64,000 nt of DNA from Bacillota bacterium (GTDB lineage: Bacteria; Bacillota; Clostridia; DSM-8532). Below, piece after piece: positions 1 to 8,687 of the stretch; position 1 is the first letter of the stretch, and each line of letters begins with the position of its first letter. Under the pieces are notes generated by a model. That model made no database searches. It saw nothing but the letters and a program-made list of their open reading frames with translations, and had not been told where the DNA came from. The position numbers and the translations under genes were made by a program. The DNA lies in NCBI GenBank assembly GCA_023415825.1, contig JAEZJF010000010.1, positions 196,810-260,809 of the forward strand. Reading direction: 5' to 3'.

Positions 1-1
1 T

Positions 2-367
2 TTATCCGAAAGAAATGAGTTTCTGCAGCTACATAACTATTTTTATATTTATTATAAAAATACTCCTTTGTACAATTTGTTAATAGGAGTATTAAGCGGG
101 TTAGGCTATTCACTGTTTGAACTGCCCAATAGTTTTCTTAAACGAAGGCTTGATATAAGGCCGGGCAAGACCATTAGCGGAGGATGGAAAGCATTTTTTG
201 TTTTCCTGGATCAGGCTGATTCTGTTTTTGGATGTGCATTGGTAGTGTGGCTGTTTTATGATATCGGTCTATTGACCTATATAGGATTCATTTTGGTGGG
301 TGCATTTACACACATAATACTAAATATGCTGTTATATTTCTTACAGTTACGAAAAAACCTGTTTTAG
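2..367 (+). CDS. CDP-archaeol synthase-like membrane cytidylyltransferase (CarS/DUF46 family), 3' part only
   Basis: The frame is open to the left window edge, so the true start lies outside; the first in-frame start-like codon inside is TTG at 68, which is probably internal. The visible C-terminal 121 residues are hydrophobic, with about three membrane helices. They carry two blocks typical of the CarS/DUF46 family: 'ELPNSFLKRRLDI' followed by a Gly-rich turn, and 'DQADSVFG' leading into the last helices. CarS enzymes use CTP to activate a phosphatidate-type lipid (unsaturated archaetidic acid in archaea) at the membrane. The stop at 365-367 is 10 bases before the next gene, so it is the first visible member of the lipid-type operon. 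The bacterial substrate is unknown; it could be ordinary phosphatidate or an isoprenoid ether lipid. Family call moderately sure, substrate unsure. Confidence 0.6.
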   Translation, partial: LSERNEFLQLHNYFYIYYKNTPLYNLLIGVLSGLGYSLFELPNSFLKRRLDIRPGKTISGGWKAFFVFLDQADSVFGCALVVWLFYDIGLLTYIGFILVGAFTHIILNMLLYFLQLRKNLF

Positions 368-377
368 GAGCCAAAAG

Positions 378-2888
378 GTGATAATCAAGCTTGATGATAA
401 AAAAAATACTGGAAAAACAGGCAACAAGGGTAAATTTTTAATGGTCATGAAGCAGAATTGCTTTCAGGTACCGGATGGCTTTATACTGGATAGCGATTGC
501 TACGACGAGATTATAAAGTCGTCCGGGATACATACTGATATTCTCCATTTGTTAAGAATAGCAGACAAGACAAATGCAGCAGAGATAAGTAAACAGATAA
601 TGGAATTGTTTGATCTTGTGAAAATGGACAATAGCATTATGAGCTTAGTGGAAGAGAATATTTGTCCGGAGAAGAAATACGCTGTAAGAAGCAGTGGCAC
701 AAGAGAGGATATGGTCGGTTTTTCTTTTGCCGGTCAATATGAAACCTTTTTAAATGTCCAAGGAATTGATAATCTGGAAAAAGCAATTATTGATTGTTAT
801 AAATCCATGTTCTCAGAAGTAACACTGACCTATTTAGTAAATCATAGTATTCCTTCGGATGATTTAAAGATGTCTGTTGTTATTCAGGAAATGGTGGCTT
901 CCGAATACAGTGGAATTGCTTTTACGGTTAATCCTATCACGGGCAACGACAAGGAGATTTTGGTAGAAGTTGCGGAAGGCTTGGGGGATAATATTGTAAA
1001 CGGTAAGGTGAAGCCGGAACAGTATTTTTATAACTGGTATGAAGAACAGTTTAACTACGACCGGAACAATAGGCTGCTGGATAAAATCATGCTGGACAGG
1101 ATGATGAAGACATTTATGGATATTCAGATCTTTTTTGGATATCCCTGTGATATAGAATTTGCCATTGCCGGTGGTGAACTGTACATATTGCAGGCTAGAG
1201 CCATTACCAGGATAAAATATTCCGGAATAAAAGATATATGGTCGACAGCTGATTTTAAGGATGGAGGGGTATCGGCAACGGTTTGTATTCCATATATGTG
1301 GAGTCTGTATGAATATATATGGGAGTATACCTTGAGAAAATTTGTGATTGATTCCAAGATATTAAAGCCCCGGGAGTGCGATAAAAAATTAGGGGACATG
1401 TTTTATGGAAGACCTTATTGGAACATGTCCGTTGTAAAATTGGCCATGAGCAAAGTTCCCGGTTACAAAGAAAGGGAGTTTGATTCAGACTTCGGAGTCA
1501 AGATAACCTATGAAGGGGATGGAGCTACCACAGGAATCACGTTTTCCTCCCTTTTAAGAATTATAAAAATGGCAATTGCCCAGAAAAGAATATTAAAGGA
1601 AAGGAATCAAAATGCAGAGCGTTATAAGGATGAATTGCTGAAAAAGTATGAGAATTATCGCAGTACCTATCGAGATTCTATGGATGAAAAGGCGTTTGAG
1701 CAGAAATGGTATCAATTGACCCGGGGAGACTATCTGCAAAGTGAGTCAACCTATTTTTGGCAGATTTTTATCAACACCATTCATCAGTCCTTATATAAGG
1801 ATGGATTGTTAAGATACGTAAGCAATAGTGAATATATAGGATTGCTAGGCGGAATAGATCAGATATCTCATTTGCTTCCTTTCTATGCTATGTGGGAAAC
1901 CAGCAGAAGAATCCGCAGGGATGATAAGGCTTTTTCCTATTGGAAGAATACCCCATTGGAACAGATCCGAGAAGAGCTGGAAAACGGTCGTTATTATTCG
2001 GATGAAGTGTGTGAATTCATAGAAGCTTACGGGTATCATTCGGATAAGGAGCTGGATGTCACATACCCTCGTTATTATGAGGATACATTAACAGTTATTA
2101 AGATGTTCAGGGATAGTGTGCTGTTGGATGATTCCTGCAGTCCCGTCGAGGATAAGAAGCGTCAGAGAAATGAATATGATAAGCAGCTTAAAAAGGTTCA
2201 AACCCAAGTAAATGCCGGAAAATATAAAAAGCTTGAAACCAAAATAATAAATATGAGAAGAATGCTTTGGTGGAGAGAGGAATTCAGAGATATATCAACC
2301 AGGTTTTACTATGTAATCAGAATCTACACCATGAGATTGGCGGATTACTATGTGAAAAGCGGAGTGTTGGAGAGGGCGGAAGATATCTGGATGCTGAAAG
2401 TCGGCCAATTATGGGATTATATTGATGGAAAGTTGTCCGTAGAAGATCTGCAGGGGATTATAGCAAAAAGTAGAAGCTATTATAATTCCTTCAGAAACTA
2501 TATGAGCGATAACGAAATCGGTTCCATATTTGATTCGGAAGGAAAAGAAGCGGCACAAAATAAAGACGGTATATACGGGTTGGGCTGCAATAACGGAGTA
2601 GTAACTGCAACCGCCAGGGTGATTGAAAACTTGGGACAAATTGACAGGTTGCAGCAGGGAGACATTTTAGTAACCAGATTTACGGATACAGGCTGGACCT
2701 GCAAATTTGCCATGCTGTCCGGAATTGTTACGGAGTATGGAGGAATACTTTGCCACTCGGCAATTGTGTCAAGGGAGTATGGTATTCCATGTATCGTCTG
2801 TGTACATGATGTAATGAATCAAATCAAGGATGGCAGCAGGATTACGATTGATGGAACAACAGGTGAGATTATGATAGTTAAGGAGTAA
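378..2888 (+). CDS. PEP-synthase/rifampin-phosphotransferase-like dikinase (ATP-binding + swivelling His domain)
   Basis: GTG start preceded by a TAGGAG-type site that overlaps the previous stop. The 836-residue protein has an N-terminal PPDK/PEP-synthase ATP-binding domain (residues about 1-275). It includes 'AVRSSGTREDM' near residue 100, 'EMVASEYSGIAFTVNP' near 170-190 and the closing 'LYILQARAIT' near 270. A roughly 470-residue middle region is unlike any domain I recognise. The C-terminal swivelling phosphohistidine domain contains 'GGILCHSAIVSREYGIP', with the catalytic His at about residue 793. There is no PEP/pyruvate-binding TIM barrel. This order (ATP, unique middle, His) matches rifampin phosphotransferase and related enzymes, which move a phosphate from ATP via His onto another substrate. 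In this operon a lipid alcohol or head-group substrate is an inference only. Confidence 0.75.
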   Translation: MIIKLDDKKNTGKTGNKGKFLMVMKQNCFQVPDGFILDSDCYDEIIKSSGIHTDILHLLRIADKTNAAEISKQIMELFDLVKMDNSIMSLVEENICPEKKYAVRSSGTREDMVGFSFAGQYETFLNVQGIDNLEKAIIDCYKSMFSEVTLTYLVNHSIPSDDLKMSVVIQEMVASEYSGIAFTVNPITGNDKEILVEVAEGLGDNIVNGKVKPEQYFYNWYEEQFNYDRNNRLLDKIMLDRMMKTFMDIQIFFGYPCDIEFAIAGGELYILQARAITRIKYSGIKDIWSTADFKDGGVSATVCIPYMWSLYEYIWEYTLRKFVIDSKILKPRECDKKLGDMFYGRPYWNMSVVKLAMSKVPGYKEREFDSDFGVKITYEGDGATTGITFSSLLRIIKMAIAQKRILKERNQNAERYKDELLKKYENYRSTYRDSMDEKAFEQKWYQLTRGDYLQSESTYFWQIFINTIHQSLYKDGLLRYVSNSEYIGLLGGIDQISHLLPFYAMWETSRRIRRDDKAFSYWKNTPLEQIREELENGRYYSDEVCEFIEAYGYHSDKELDVTYPRYYEDTLTVIKMFRDSVLLDDSCSPVEDKKRQRNEYDKQLKKVQTQVNAGKYKKLETKIINMRRMLWWREEFRDISTRFYYVIRIYTMRLADYYVKSGVLERAEDIWMLKVGQLWDYIDGKLSVEDLQGIIAKSRSYYNSFRNYMSDNEIGSIFDSEGKEAAQNKDGIYGLGCNNGVVTATARVIENLGQIDRLQQGDILVTRFTDTGWTCKFAMLSGIVTEYGGILCHSAIVSREYGIPCIVCVHDVMNQIKDGSRITIDGTTGEIMIVKE

Positions 2889-2891
2889 CAG

Positions 2892-3497
2892 ATGATAGTA
2901 GGTAAATGGAATAGATCAGTAATAGTTACATATATCGGAGTCACGTTTTCAATAGTGGGAATGTATTTTGCGTTTACAAATGGTACAAAATATGCAATGT
3001 GCTGTCTGATGGCGGCTGGAATCTGTGATTTGTTTGACGGCAGGATAGCACGGAGCTGCAAAAGAACTGAAGAAGAGAAAAGATTTGGAGTTGAGCTGGA
3101 TTCCCTGGCTGACGTGTTTAACTTCATTTCATTTCCGATTGTAATTTTTATTGGAGCAGGTTTTACCAAGCCCTATTTTATCCTACTCTACATTTTGTTC
3201 ACAATATGTGGAATCGCAAGATTGGCCTATTTCAATATATCCACGGAGGACAGTACTCCGGTGCGCTATTATCAGGGGCTGCCGGTAACCTATACTGCTT
3301 TGATATTACCGATTGTTTATTTACTCAAATATGTACTTCCCTCTAATTTGGTTTATATTATTTTTCCGGCAGCCTTGTTTGTAACTTCCATACTGAATAT
3401 CCTTAATATAAAAGTTCCAAAGCCAAAGGGAGCCGCATATATTCTATTCTCCTTGTCAGCAGTATTTGTGCTGGTATTATATTTGGTGATATTATGA
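2892..3497 (+). CDS. pssA: CDP-diacylglycerol-serine O-phosphatidyltransferase (CDP-alcohol phosphatidyltransferase family)
   Basis: Integral membrane enzyme of 201 residues with the full CDP-alcohol phosphatidyltransferase signature D-x2-DG-x2-AR-x8-G-x3-D-x3-D. It starts at 'DLFDGRIAR' (first Asp about residue 46) and ends in 'ELDSLADVF'. Five to six hydrophobic helices follow or surround it. The family joins a CDP-activated lipid to a small alcohol. Its pairing with a decarboxylase in the next, overlapping gene (ATGA overlap at 3494-3497) points to L-serine as the alcohol, giving phosphatidylserine or an archaetidylserine analogue. The start is ATG at 2892, three bases after the previous stop. 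The serine-synthase role is well supported by context; whether the lipid partner is CDP-diacylglycerol or a product of the CarS-like enzyme is open. Confidence 0.82.
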   Translation: MIVGKWNRSVIVTYIGVTFSIVGMYFAFTNGTKYAMCCLMAAGICDLFDGRIARSCKRTEEEKRFGVELDSLADVFNFISFPIVIFIGAGFTKPYFILLYILFTICGIARLAYFNISTEDSTPVRYYQGLPVTYTALILPIVYLLKYVLPSNLVYIIFPAALFVTSILNILNIKVPKPKGAAYILFSLSAVFVLVLYLVIL

Positions 3498-4360
3498 TAA
3501 AAATCTATGACAGGGAAAACCAAACATATTGTACGGAAGTGCAATATGGAGAAAAAATGCTTAACTTTCTATATCATACGGTCTGGGGAAGGATAATGCT
3601 AAAGTTGATTGCAAATAGAAGCTTTTCCAGATTGAATGCAGTCTACAATAACAGTAAGTCAAGTATATCAAAAATAAACCCCTTTATTGAGAAATACAAT
3701 ATAAAGATTAATGATTTTGAAAGCAAGGAATATCAATCCTTTAATGATTTTTTTACAAGGTCTATGCTTCAAGGGAAAAGGAATATATGTATGGAGCCGG
3801 AACGGCTGATTGCACCGGCAGATTCCAAATTATTGGTATACCATATTACTGAAAATCTAAAAATCAGTGTCAAAAATTCTATTTATTCGATGGATGAGAT
3901 TTTACGGGACAGAGTCCTTTCTAAAGAGTATGAGAATGGCTTGTGTCTTGTATATCGATTAACAGTAGATGATTATCACAGGTACTGCTATATTGATGAC
4001 GGTGAAATAGTAGGACAAAAAAGGATAAAAGGGAAATTGCATACGGTAAGCTCTATCTCAAAGGATTATAAGGTTTATTTAGAGAACCAAAGGGAATACC
4101 AGGTTATTAATACAAAATATTTAGGATCGATCATTCAGATGGAAGTAGGGGCCATGCTGATAGGAAGGATTGTGAATACACAATCAAAGCTTGTCCTGCG
4201 GGGTGAAGAAAAAGGCTATTTCAGTTATGGAGGGTCCACGATTATAGTGTTTATAAAAGCCAACCATGTCATTATAGACGCGGATATAATGAAACATAGC
4301 CAGGAACAGATTGAAACAATGGTTAAATATGGGGAAGCAGTAGGAAGGATAATATGCTGA
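3494..4360 (+). CDS. psd: Phosphatidylserine decarboxylase proenzyme
   Basis: Length of 288 residues fits the bacterial Psd family. Visible marks are 'FNDFFTR' near residue 75 and the self-cleavage motif 'YGGSTIIVF', whose Ser (about residue 248) would become the pyruvoyl cofactor at the start of the short alpha chain. The upstream 'VDDYHRYCY' block matches the conserved His-containing segment. The enzyme decarboxylates phosphatidylserine (or archaetidylserine) to the ethanolamine lipid at the membrane. It overlaps the synthase gene by four bases and the next prenyltransferase gene by seven, indicating coupled translation. The cleavage motif reads GGST rather than the common LGST, a variant known in clostridial members. 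The decarboxylase call is firm. Confidence 0.9.
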   Translation: MIKIYDRENQTYCTEVQYGEKMLNFLYHTVWGRIMLKLIANRSFSRLNAVYNNSKSSISKINPFIEKYNIKINDFESKEYQSFNDFFTRSMLQGKRNICMEPERLIAPADSKLLVYHITENLKISVKNSIYSMDEILRDRVLSKEYENGLCLVYRLTVDDYHRYCYIDDGEIVGQKRIKGKLHTVSSISKDYKVYLENQREYQVINTKYLGSIIQMEVGAMLIGRIVNTQSKLVLRGEEKGYFSYGGSTIIVFIKANHVIIDADIMKHSQEQIETMVKYGEAVGRIIC

Positions 4361-5253
4361 GAAGATTACATATATATTTTAAAGAAATGTATCCTGTTAT
4401 TCCAAGACTGTTATTAGGTTTTATCGTTTTTGGGGAAATCTATTTTATAATTTTGCTTAATTATGGAGTAACAGATTTTCATATCAGCTATCAGGAGTTT
4501 ATTGGGGGCTATACTGTTTTCGCATTTTTGATGTGGCTTAGAATTGCTGATGATTTTAAGGACTACGAGACAGACAAGGTTCTGTTCAAGGACAGACCCC
4601 TGCCAAGCGGAAGGGTAAAGAAGAAGGAGCTTATAATAGCTTGTTCCGTTGTACAGGCTGTAGCAGTTATATTGAATATTCTTTTCATGAATAACCTGCT
4701 CTTTTTTATGGTGTTATATTTTTATGGCTTTTTGATGAGCAAATGGTTTTTTAAAAGGAAAAAAATTCAGTCAAGCTTGCCTTTGGCACTGGTAACCCAC
4801 AATCCGGTACAGCTTTTTGTAAATATCTTCGCCATATCCTTTACATGTATCAAATATCAGTTAAATCCGATAAGTCTGACCACATTTTTGGTTTTGTGGA
4901 CCCTTTATTTTCCTTCCTTGATATGGGAAGTAAGCAGGAAAATCAAAGCACCCGGGGAGGAAAACGATTATACAACCTACTCCAAACTCTTTGGTTATAA
5001 GAAAGCAATACGATTTGTAATGTACTTAACCCTTACTGATATCATTACCAATATAATATTGGTATGGAATCTGAATAAAGCAGCGGTTGTATTGTTTGTA
5101 ATTCTTGTATCATGGATGTCATACCGGTTTGTTGATTTTATCGGGAACCCATACAAATACAAGATTGTAGGGAAGGTAGAAAAATACACCTATATACAGG
5201 AAACTCTGATGCTGCTGACAGTAGCAATATACTTATCGGTAGGTAAAATATAG
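4354..5253 (+). CDS. UbiA-family prenyltransferase
   Basis: A polytopic membrane protein of 299 residues with about eight helices. The first Asp-rich motif is 'RIADDFKDYETDKVLF' (residues about 63-78), followed by 'RPLPSGRVKKKEL', which places it in the UbiA prenyltransferase superfamily. The second motif region reads 'REI/RKIKAPGEENDYTTYSK'-like (actual text 'SRKIKAPGEENDYTTYSK', about residues 190-207), a known variant with fewer Asp residues. UbiA enzymes move a polyprenyl chain from its diphosphate to an acceptor; archaeal DGGGP synthase, which makes the second ether bond of archaeal lipids, belongs here. Overlap of seven bases with psd and one base with the next gene ties it to the phospholipid genes. 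Acceptor and chain length cannot be read from the sequence. Confidence 0.78.
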   Translation: MLRRLHIYFKEMYPVIPRLLLGFIVFGEIYFIILLNYGVTDFHISYQEFIGGYTVFAFLMWLRIADDFKDYETDKVLFKDRPLPSGRVKKKELIIACSVVQAVAVILNILFMNNLLFFMVLYFYGFLMSKWFFKRKKIQSSLPLALVTHNPVQLFVNIFAISFTCIKYQLNPISLTTFLVLWTLYFPSLIWEVSRKIKAPGEENDYTTYSKLFGYKKAIRFVMYLTLTDIITNIILVWNLNKAAVVLFVILVSWMSYRFVDFIGNPYKYKIVGKVEKYTYIQETLMLLTVAIYLSVGKI

Positions 5254-7604
5254 TGAAGAGCAAAAGTTTACAAATGTTAAAAGAGAACGGAATGAATGTT
5301 CCTGATTTTGCTGTATTAGATTTTGAAGGCTTGATTCAGGAAAAGAAAGAGCTGCTTGAGGAAATAGAGCGTTACAAAACGGAAGACATCAATAAATACA
5401 GCAGAAGCTTAAAAGAAGCTGTGAGAAGGGCATATACAGGGGGGGCTTTAGACCTGGGTTTTGATAAATATGCGATAAGATCCTCCTGCAATGCTGAGGA
5501 TGGTAAAAATAACAGCTTTGCAGGACAATTTAAGACCTTTTTGAACGTAGGACCTGATGACATTGAAGACAAAATCCTGTTGTGTTTGGAATCCTTATAT
5601 GATCCAAATGTGTTGGAATATGCTAATCAAAATGGTATTGACGAAAAACAACTAAAAATGAATGTTATCCTTCAGAAAATGATCGAGGGGGATCACTCGG
5701 GGATTTTATTTACGGCAAATCCCCAGGGAATTCTCAATGAAAGTGTAATTGTTGTAGGCAAGGGTTTGGGAGAAGGAATCGTTTCCGACCAGGTTGAAAC
5801 CACGACATATTATTTTAATACCACTGATAATATTTATTACTATGACGGAAAAGAAGATCTTCTCTCTAGGGCCAGACTCCTGGAATTGGTAGAGCTTGGG
5901 AATAAGATCAAACAGATATTAAGGAATGATTATCTGGATATTGAGTTTTCGATTAAGGACAATACAATACATATCCTTCAAGCCAGACCGATTACAACGA
6001 TTGATGATTCTCATCCGGTTATTTTGGATAACAGCAATATTGTGGAAAGCTATCCGGGCATTAGCCTGCCTTTGACGGATTCCTTTGTAAATATTGTTTA
6101 CTCGGGAGTGTTCAAAGGGGTTTCCGCCAGAGTGCTGAAGAATAAAAAAATAGTGAAACAGTGTGAGGATATTTTTAGGAACATGGTAGGCAGTTCCAAT
6201 GGCAGAATGTACTATAAGATTAGCAATTGGTACACTATCATCAAGTTTTTACCCTTCAACAAGAAAATAATTCCGGTCTGGCAGGATATGCTGGGAGTTA
6301 AAAATAAAAATTATGACCTGGAAAGAGTAAACTTGTCTGGAATCACCCGTATTCAAACCTATTTCAACTCAGTTTATGAATTGTTAATGGTACCCTCCAA
6401 TATGAAGAAGCTGAATAAGCGTTTTATAGAGATCAATGACTATTTTTATTCCAAACATCATGAGGACATAACCAATGAGGAATTGGTTCAGCTGTACGAT
6501 GAGGTCAAAGACAAGCTGCTGAGCATTTGGGATGTAACCCTTTTAAATGATTTGTATGCATTCATTTTTACCGGTCTTTTGAAAAGCAAGTTAAAGAAAA
6601 AAGATCCGGAGCATTATGAAGAAAGAACCATTGAGCTGATATCCGGAATAAGGAACATAGAAAGCATGAAGCCAATCCGGGAATTGATTGAATTATCCTC
6701 CCTGTCATTAACCCAGAGGGAAACAAAAGAGTATAAGAAGCAGTATAACGATTACATACATATATATGGGGACAGGGCAATGGAAGAATTGAAGCTGGAG
6801 ACTGAAACTTTTCGGACAAATCCGAATCTGCTGGAGGATAAAATCAGGGAATATACAATGGACTTGGCTAAACTGAAGCAGATGCAGGATGCTGTGAATC
6901 CTACGGAGGGAAAAGCTTTAAAAGGAAAGGGTATGCTTTTTGATTTTTTCGTCAGCCATGCCATGACGGGAATAAAGAACAGAGAGCTGTCACGGCTAAA
7001 CAGAAGCAGGATATTCGGAATGGTAAGAGCTATATTTTTATCCTTTGCTGAGAATTTTAAAAAACAGAAGCTGATAGGAGATGTAAAGGATATCTTTTAT
7101 CTAAAGGTGGCGGAGATATTTGACTTGGCAAAAAATCCGAAGGACGTTACACAGCTGATTGAAAGGCGCAAGGAGGAATACAGAAAATACAGTCTGTTGC
7201 CGGCTTATACCCGGCTGGTATTTGCAGGGCAAGAGTTTAACAAAAATAACATTTCAATTAATTCTAATAAGCATTATGTGAATTCTCACAGCATGCAGGG
7301 AATACCTTGTTCCAAGGGCAAGGTTACTGGAGAAGTATTGGTAATCAATAATGTCATGGAAGCCAAAAATGCTAAGGACAAAATACTGGTTAGCAAAATG
7401 ACGGATCCGGGATGGGTGTTTTTACTTGCAAGTGCCAAGGGGATAATAACCGAGAAGGGATCTTTGCTTTCTCATACAGCAATCATTTCCAGAGAACTGA
7501 AAATTCCTGCTATTGTTGGGGTGGATCAAGCGCTGGATACTTTAAAAAACGGTGATATTGTGTCCATGGATGGAAATACCGGAATGATCGAGATACTGAG
7601 GTAA
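5253..7604 (+). CDS. Second PEP-synthase/rifampin-phosphotransferase-like dikinase
   Basis: GTG start shares its G with the stop of the UbiA gene. The 783-residue protein repeats the architecture of the 836-residue protein upstream. An ATP-binding domain carries 'AIRSSCNAEDGKNNSFAG' near residues 73-90, 'MIEGDHSGILFTANP' near 140-155 and 'IHILQARPITT' near 240. A long unassigned middle region follows, then a C-terminal His domain with 'SLLSHTAIISRELKIP' (catalytic His about residue 741). Again no PEP-binding barrel is present. The two copies are clearly divergent, so they probably handle different substrates or successive steps rather than being a recent duplication. Phosphoryl transfer via phosphohistidine is established for the fold; the acceptor here is unknown, and a lipid alcohol is only a contextual guess. 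Confidence 0.75.
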   Translation: MKSKSLQMLKENGMNVPDFAVLDFEGLIQEKKELLEEIERYKTEDINKYSRSLKEAVRRAYTGGALDLGFDKYAIRSSCNAEDGKNNSFAGQFKTFLNVGPDDIEDKILLCLESLYDPNVLEYANQNGIDEKQLKMNVILQKMIEGDHSGILFTANPQGILNESVIVVGKGLGEGIVSDQVETTTYYFNTTDNIYYYDGKEDLLSRARLLELVELGNKIKQILRNDYLDIEFSIKDNTIHILQARPITTIDDSHPVILDNSNIVESYPGISLPLTDSFVNIVYSGVFKGVSARVLKNKKIVKQCEDIFRNMVGSSNGRMYYKISNWYTIIKFLPFNKKIIPVWQDMLGVKNKNYDLERVNLSGITRIQTYFNSVYELLMVPSNMKKLNKRFIEINDYFYSKHHEDITNEELVQLYDEVKDKLLSIWDVTLLNDLYAFIFTGLLKSKLKKKDPEHYEERTIELISGIRNIESMKPIRELIELSSLSLTQRETKEYKKQYNDYIHIYGDRAMEELKLETETFRTNPNLLEDKIREYTMDLAKLKQMQDAVNPTEGKALKGKGMLFDFFVSHAMTGIKNRELSRLNRSRIFGMVRAIFLSFAENFKKQKLIGDVKDIFYLKVAEIFDLAKNPKDVTQLIERRKEEYRKYSLLPAYTRLVFAGQEFNKNNISINSNKHYVNSHSMQGIPCSKGKVTGEVLVINNVMEAKNAKDKILVSKMTDPGWVFLLASAKGIITEKGSLLSHTAIISRELKIPAIVGVDQALDTLKNGDIVSMDGNTGMIEILR

Positions 7605-7607
7605 AAT

Positions 7608-8687
7608 ATGAAGTGTATCAGGTTTGAACAGGAAGAACAATTTGTGAAAGACTTTATAGGTTTGTACCATAAGCTGTATAACAAGAAGAATAATATGCAA
7701 AATGATACTGAGCTAAGGGAACTTCTACTTGGTCAGCATGTACTCAGCAAGTATTTTCATTTGGATAAATTCTGTGTCTATGCTGAGAATGAGATAGCAG
7801 CAAGATTTATTATTACCACTTATCCCAATGATGACAGTGCTTATCTAGGATTTTTTGAATGTATTGATGATTCGGAGACGGCAAGGTTTTTGTTTGAGGA
7901 AGTAGAGAAGTTTGTGATGAATAAACAGTATAAAAGAGTAATAGGCCCTGTGGATGCCTCCTTTTGGATTCGATACCGTTTAAAGACGACTCTGTTTGAC
8001 AGGCTGCCCTACACCGGAGAACCCTATAATCGGGAATACTATTTAAAGCTATTCATGGATAACGGATATAAAATAGCGGAGCATTACACCTCCTCCATTT
8101 ATCATCGGGTAGAAGCGGAATGGGAGAATAAAAAATTTGCAGATCGATATAAGTTTTTTGTAGAACAGGGTTATAAAATTACAAATCCGACAATAAAAGA
8201 CTGGGACAAGACGGTAGATGAATTGCATAACCTGATTACTAACTTGTATCAAGATTTTCCGATTTATAAAGATATAGCATTAGAGGATTTTAGAAAATAT
8301 TTTGAGAGCTATAAGTTGATTATTAATTTCGATATGGTTAAAATGGCATATTATAATGAAAAAGCAGTCGGCTTTTATGTAAGCATTCCCAATTACCATA
8401 ACAAGGTCTATCATACCAAGGATTTGCTTAATATTTTGAAGATATTGAATATTCGAAAACGACCAAAGGAATACGTGATGCTTTATATGGGGGTGGATCA
8501 GGAGCATCGAGGTCTTGGCAAAGCAATTGTGCATAGTATAATTGAAGAGCTGAGGAGAAGCAACTTACCCAGCATCGGTGCTTTACAAAGAGATGGCAGG
8601 ATTACTCAGAACTACGCAAGTGAACTGATTGAAGAACGGTATGAATATGTATTATTGAGAAGGGAATTAATTGTTGATAACATTTAA
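7608..8687 (+). CDS. Tandem GNAT-fold acyltransferase-like protein (YghO-like)
   Basis: A soluble protein of 359 residues. The C-terminal lobe has a GNAT acyl-CoA binding motif 'MGVDQEHRGLGKAIV' (about residues 293-307). The N-terminal lobe has 'VIGPVDASFWIRYR' and 'GEPYNREYYLKLF' (residues about 115-150), a pattern I associate with the poorly characterised YghO-type GNAT proteins. The gene starts four bases after the second dikinase and overlaps the ligase gene by 17 bases, so it is part of the operon. The fold predicts transfer of an acyl group from a thioester to an amine or hydroxyl. With the adjacent AMP-forming ligase it could form an activate-and-transfer pair, but neither substrate is known. 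The recognised motif is clear; the family name is tentative. Confidence 0.6.
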   Translation: MKCIRFEQEEQFVKDFIGLYHKLYNKKNNMQNDTELRELLLGQHVLSKYFHLDKFCVYAENEIAARFIITTYPNDDSAYLGFFECIDDSETARFLFEEVEKFVMNKQYKRVIGPVDASFWIRYRLKTTLFDRLPYTGEPYNREYYLKLFMDNGYKIAEHYTSSIYHRVEAEWENKKFADRYKFFVEQGYKITNPTIKDWDKTVDELHNLITNLYQDFPIYKDIALEDFRKYFESYKLIINFDMVKMAYYNEKAVGFYVSIPNYHNKVYHTKDLLNILKILNIRKRPKEYVMLYMGVDQEHRGLGKAIVHSIIEELRRSNLPSIGALQRDGRITQNYASELIEERYEYVLLRRELIVDNI

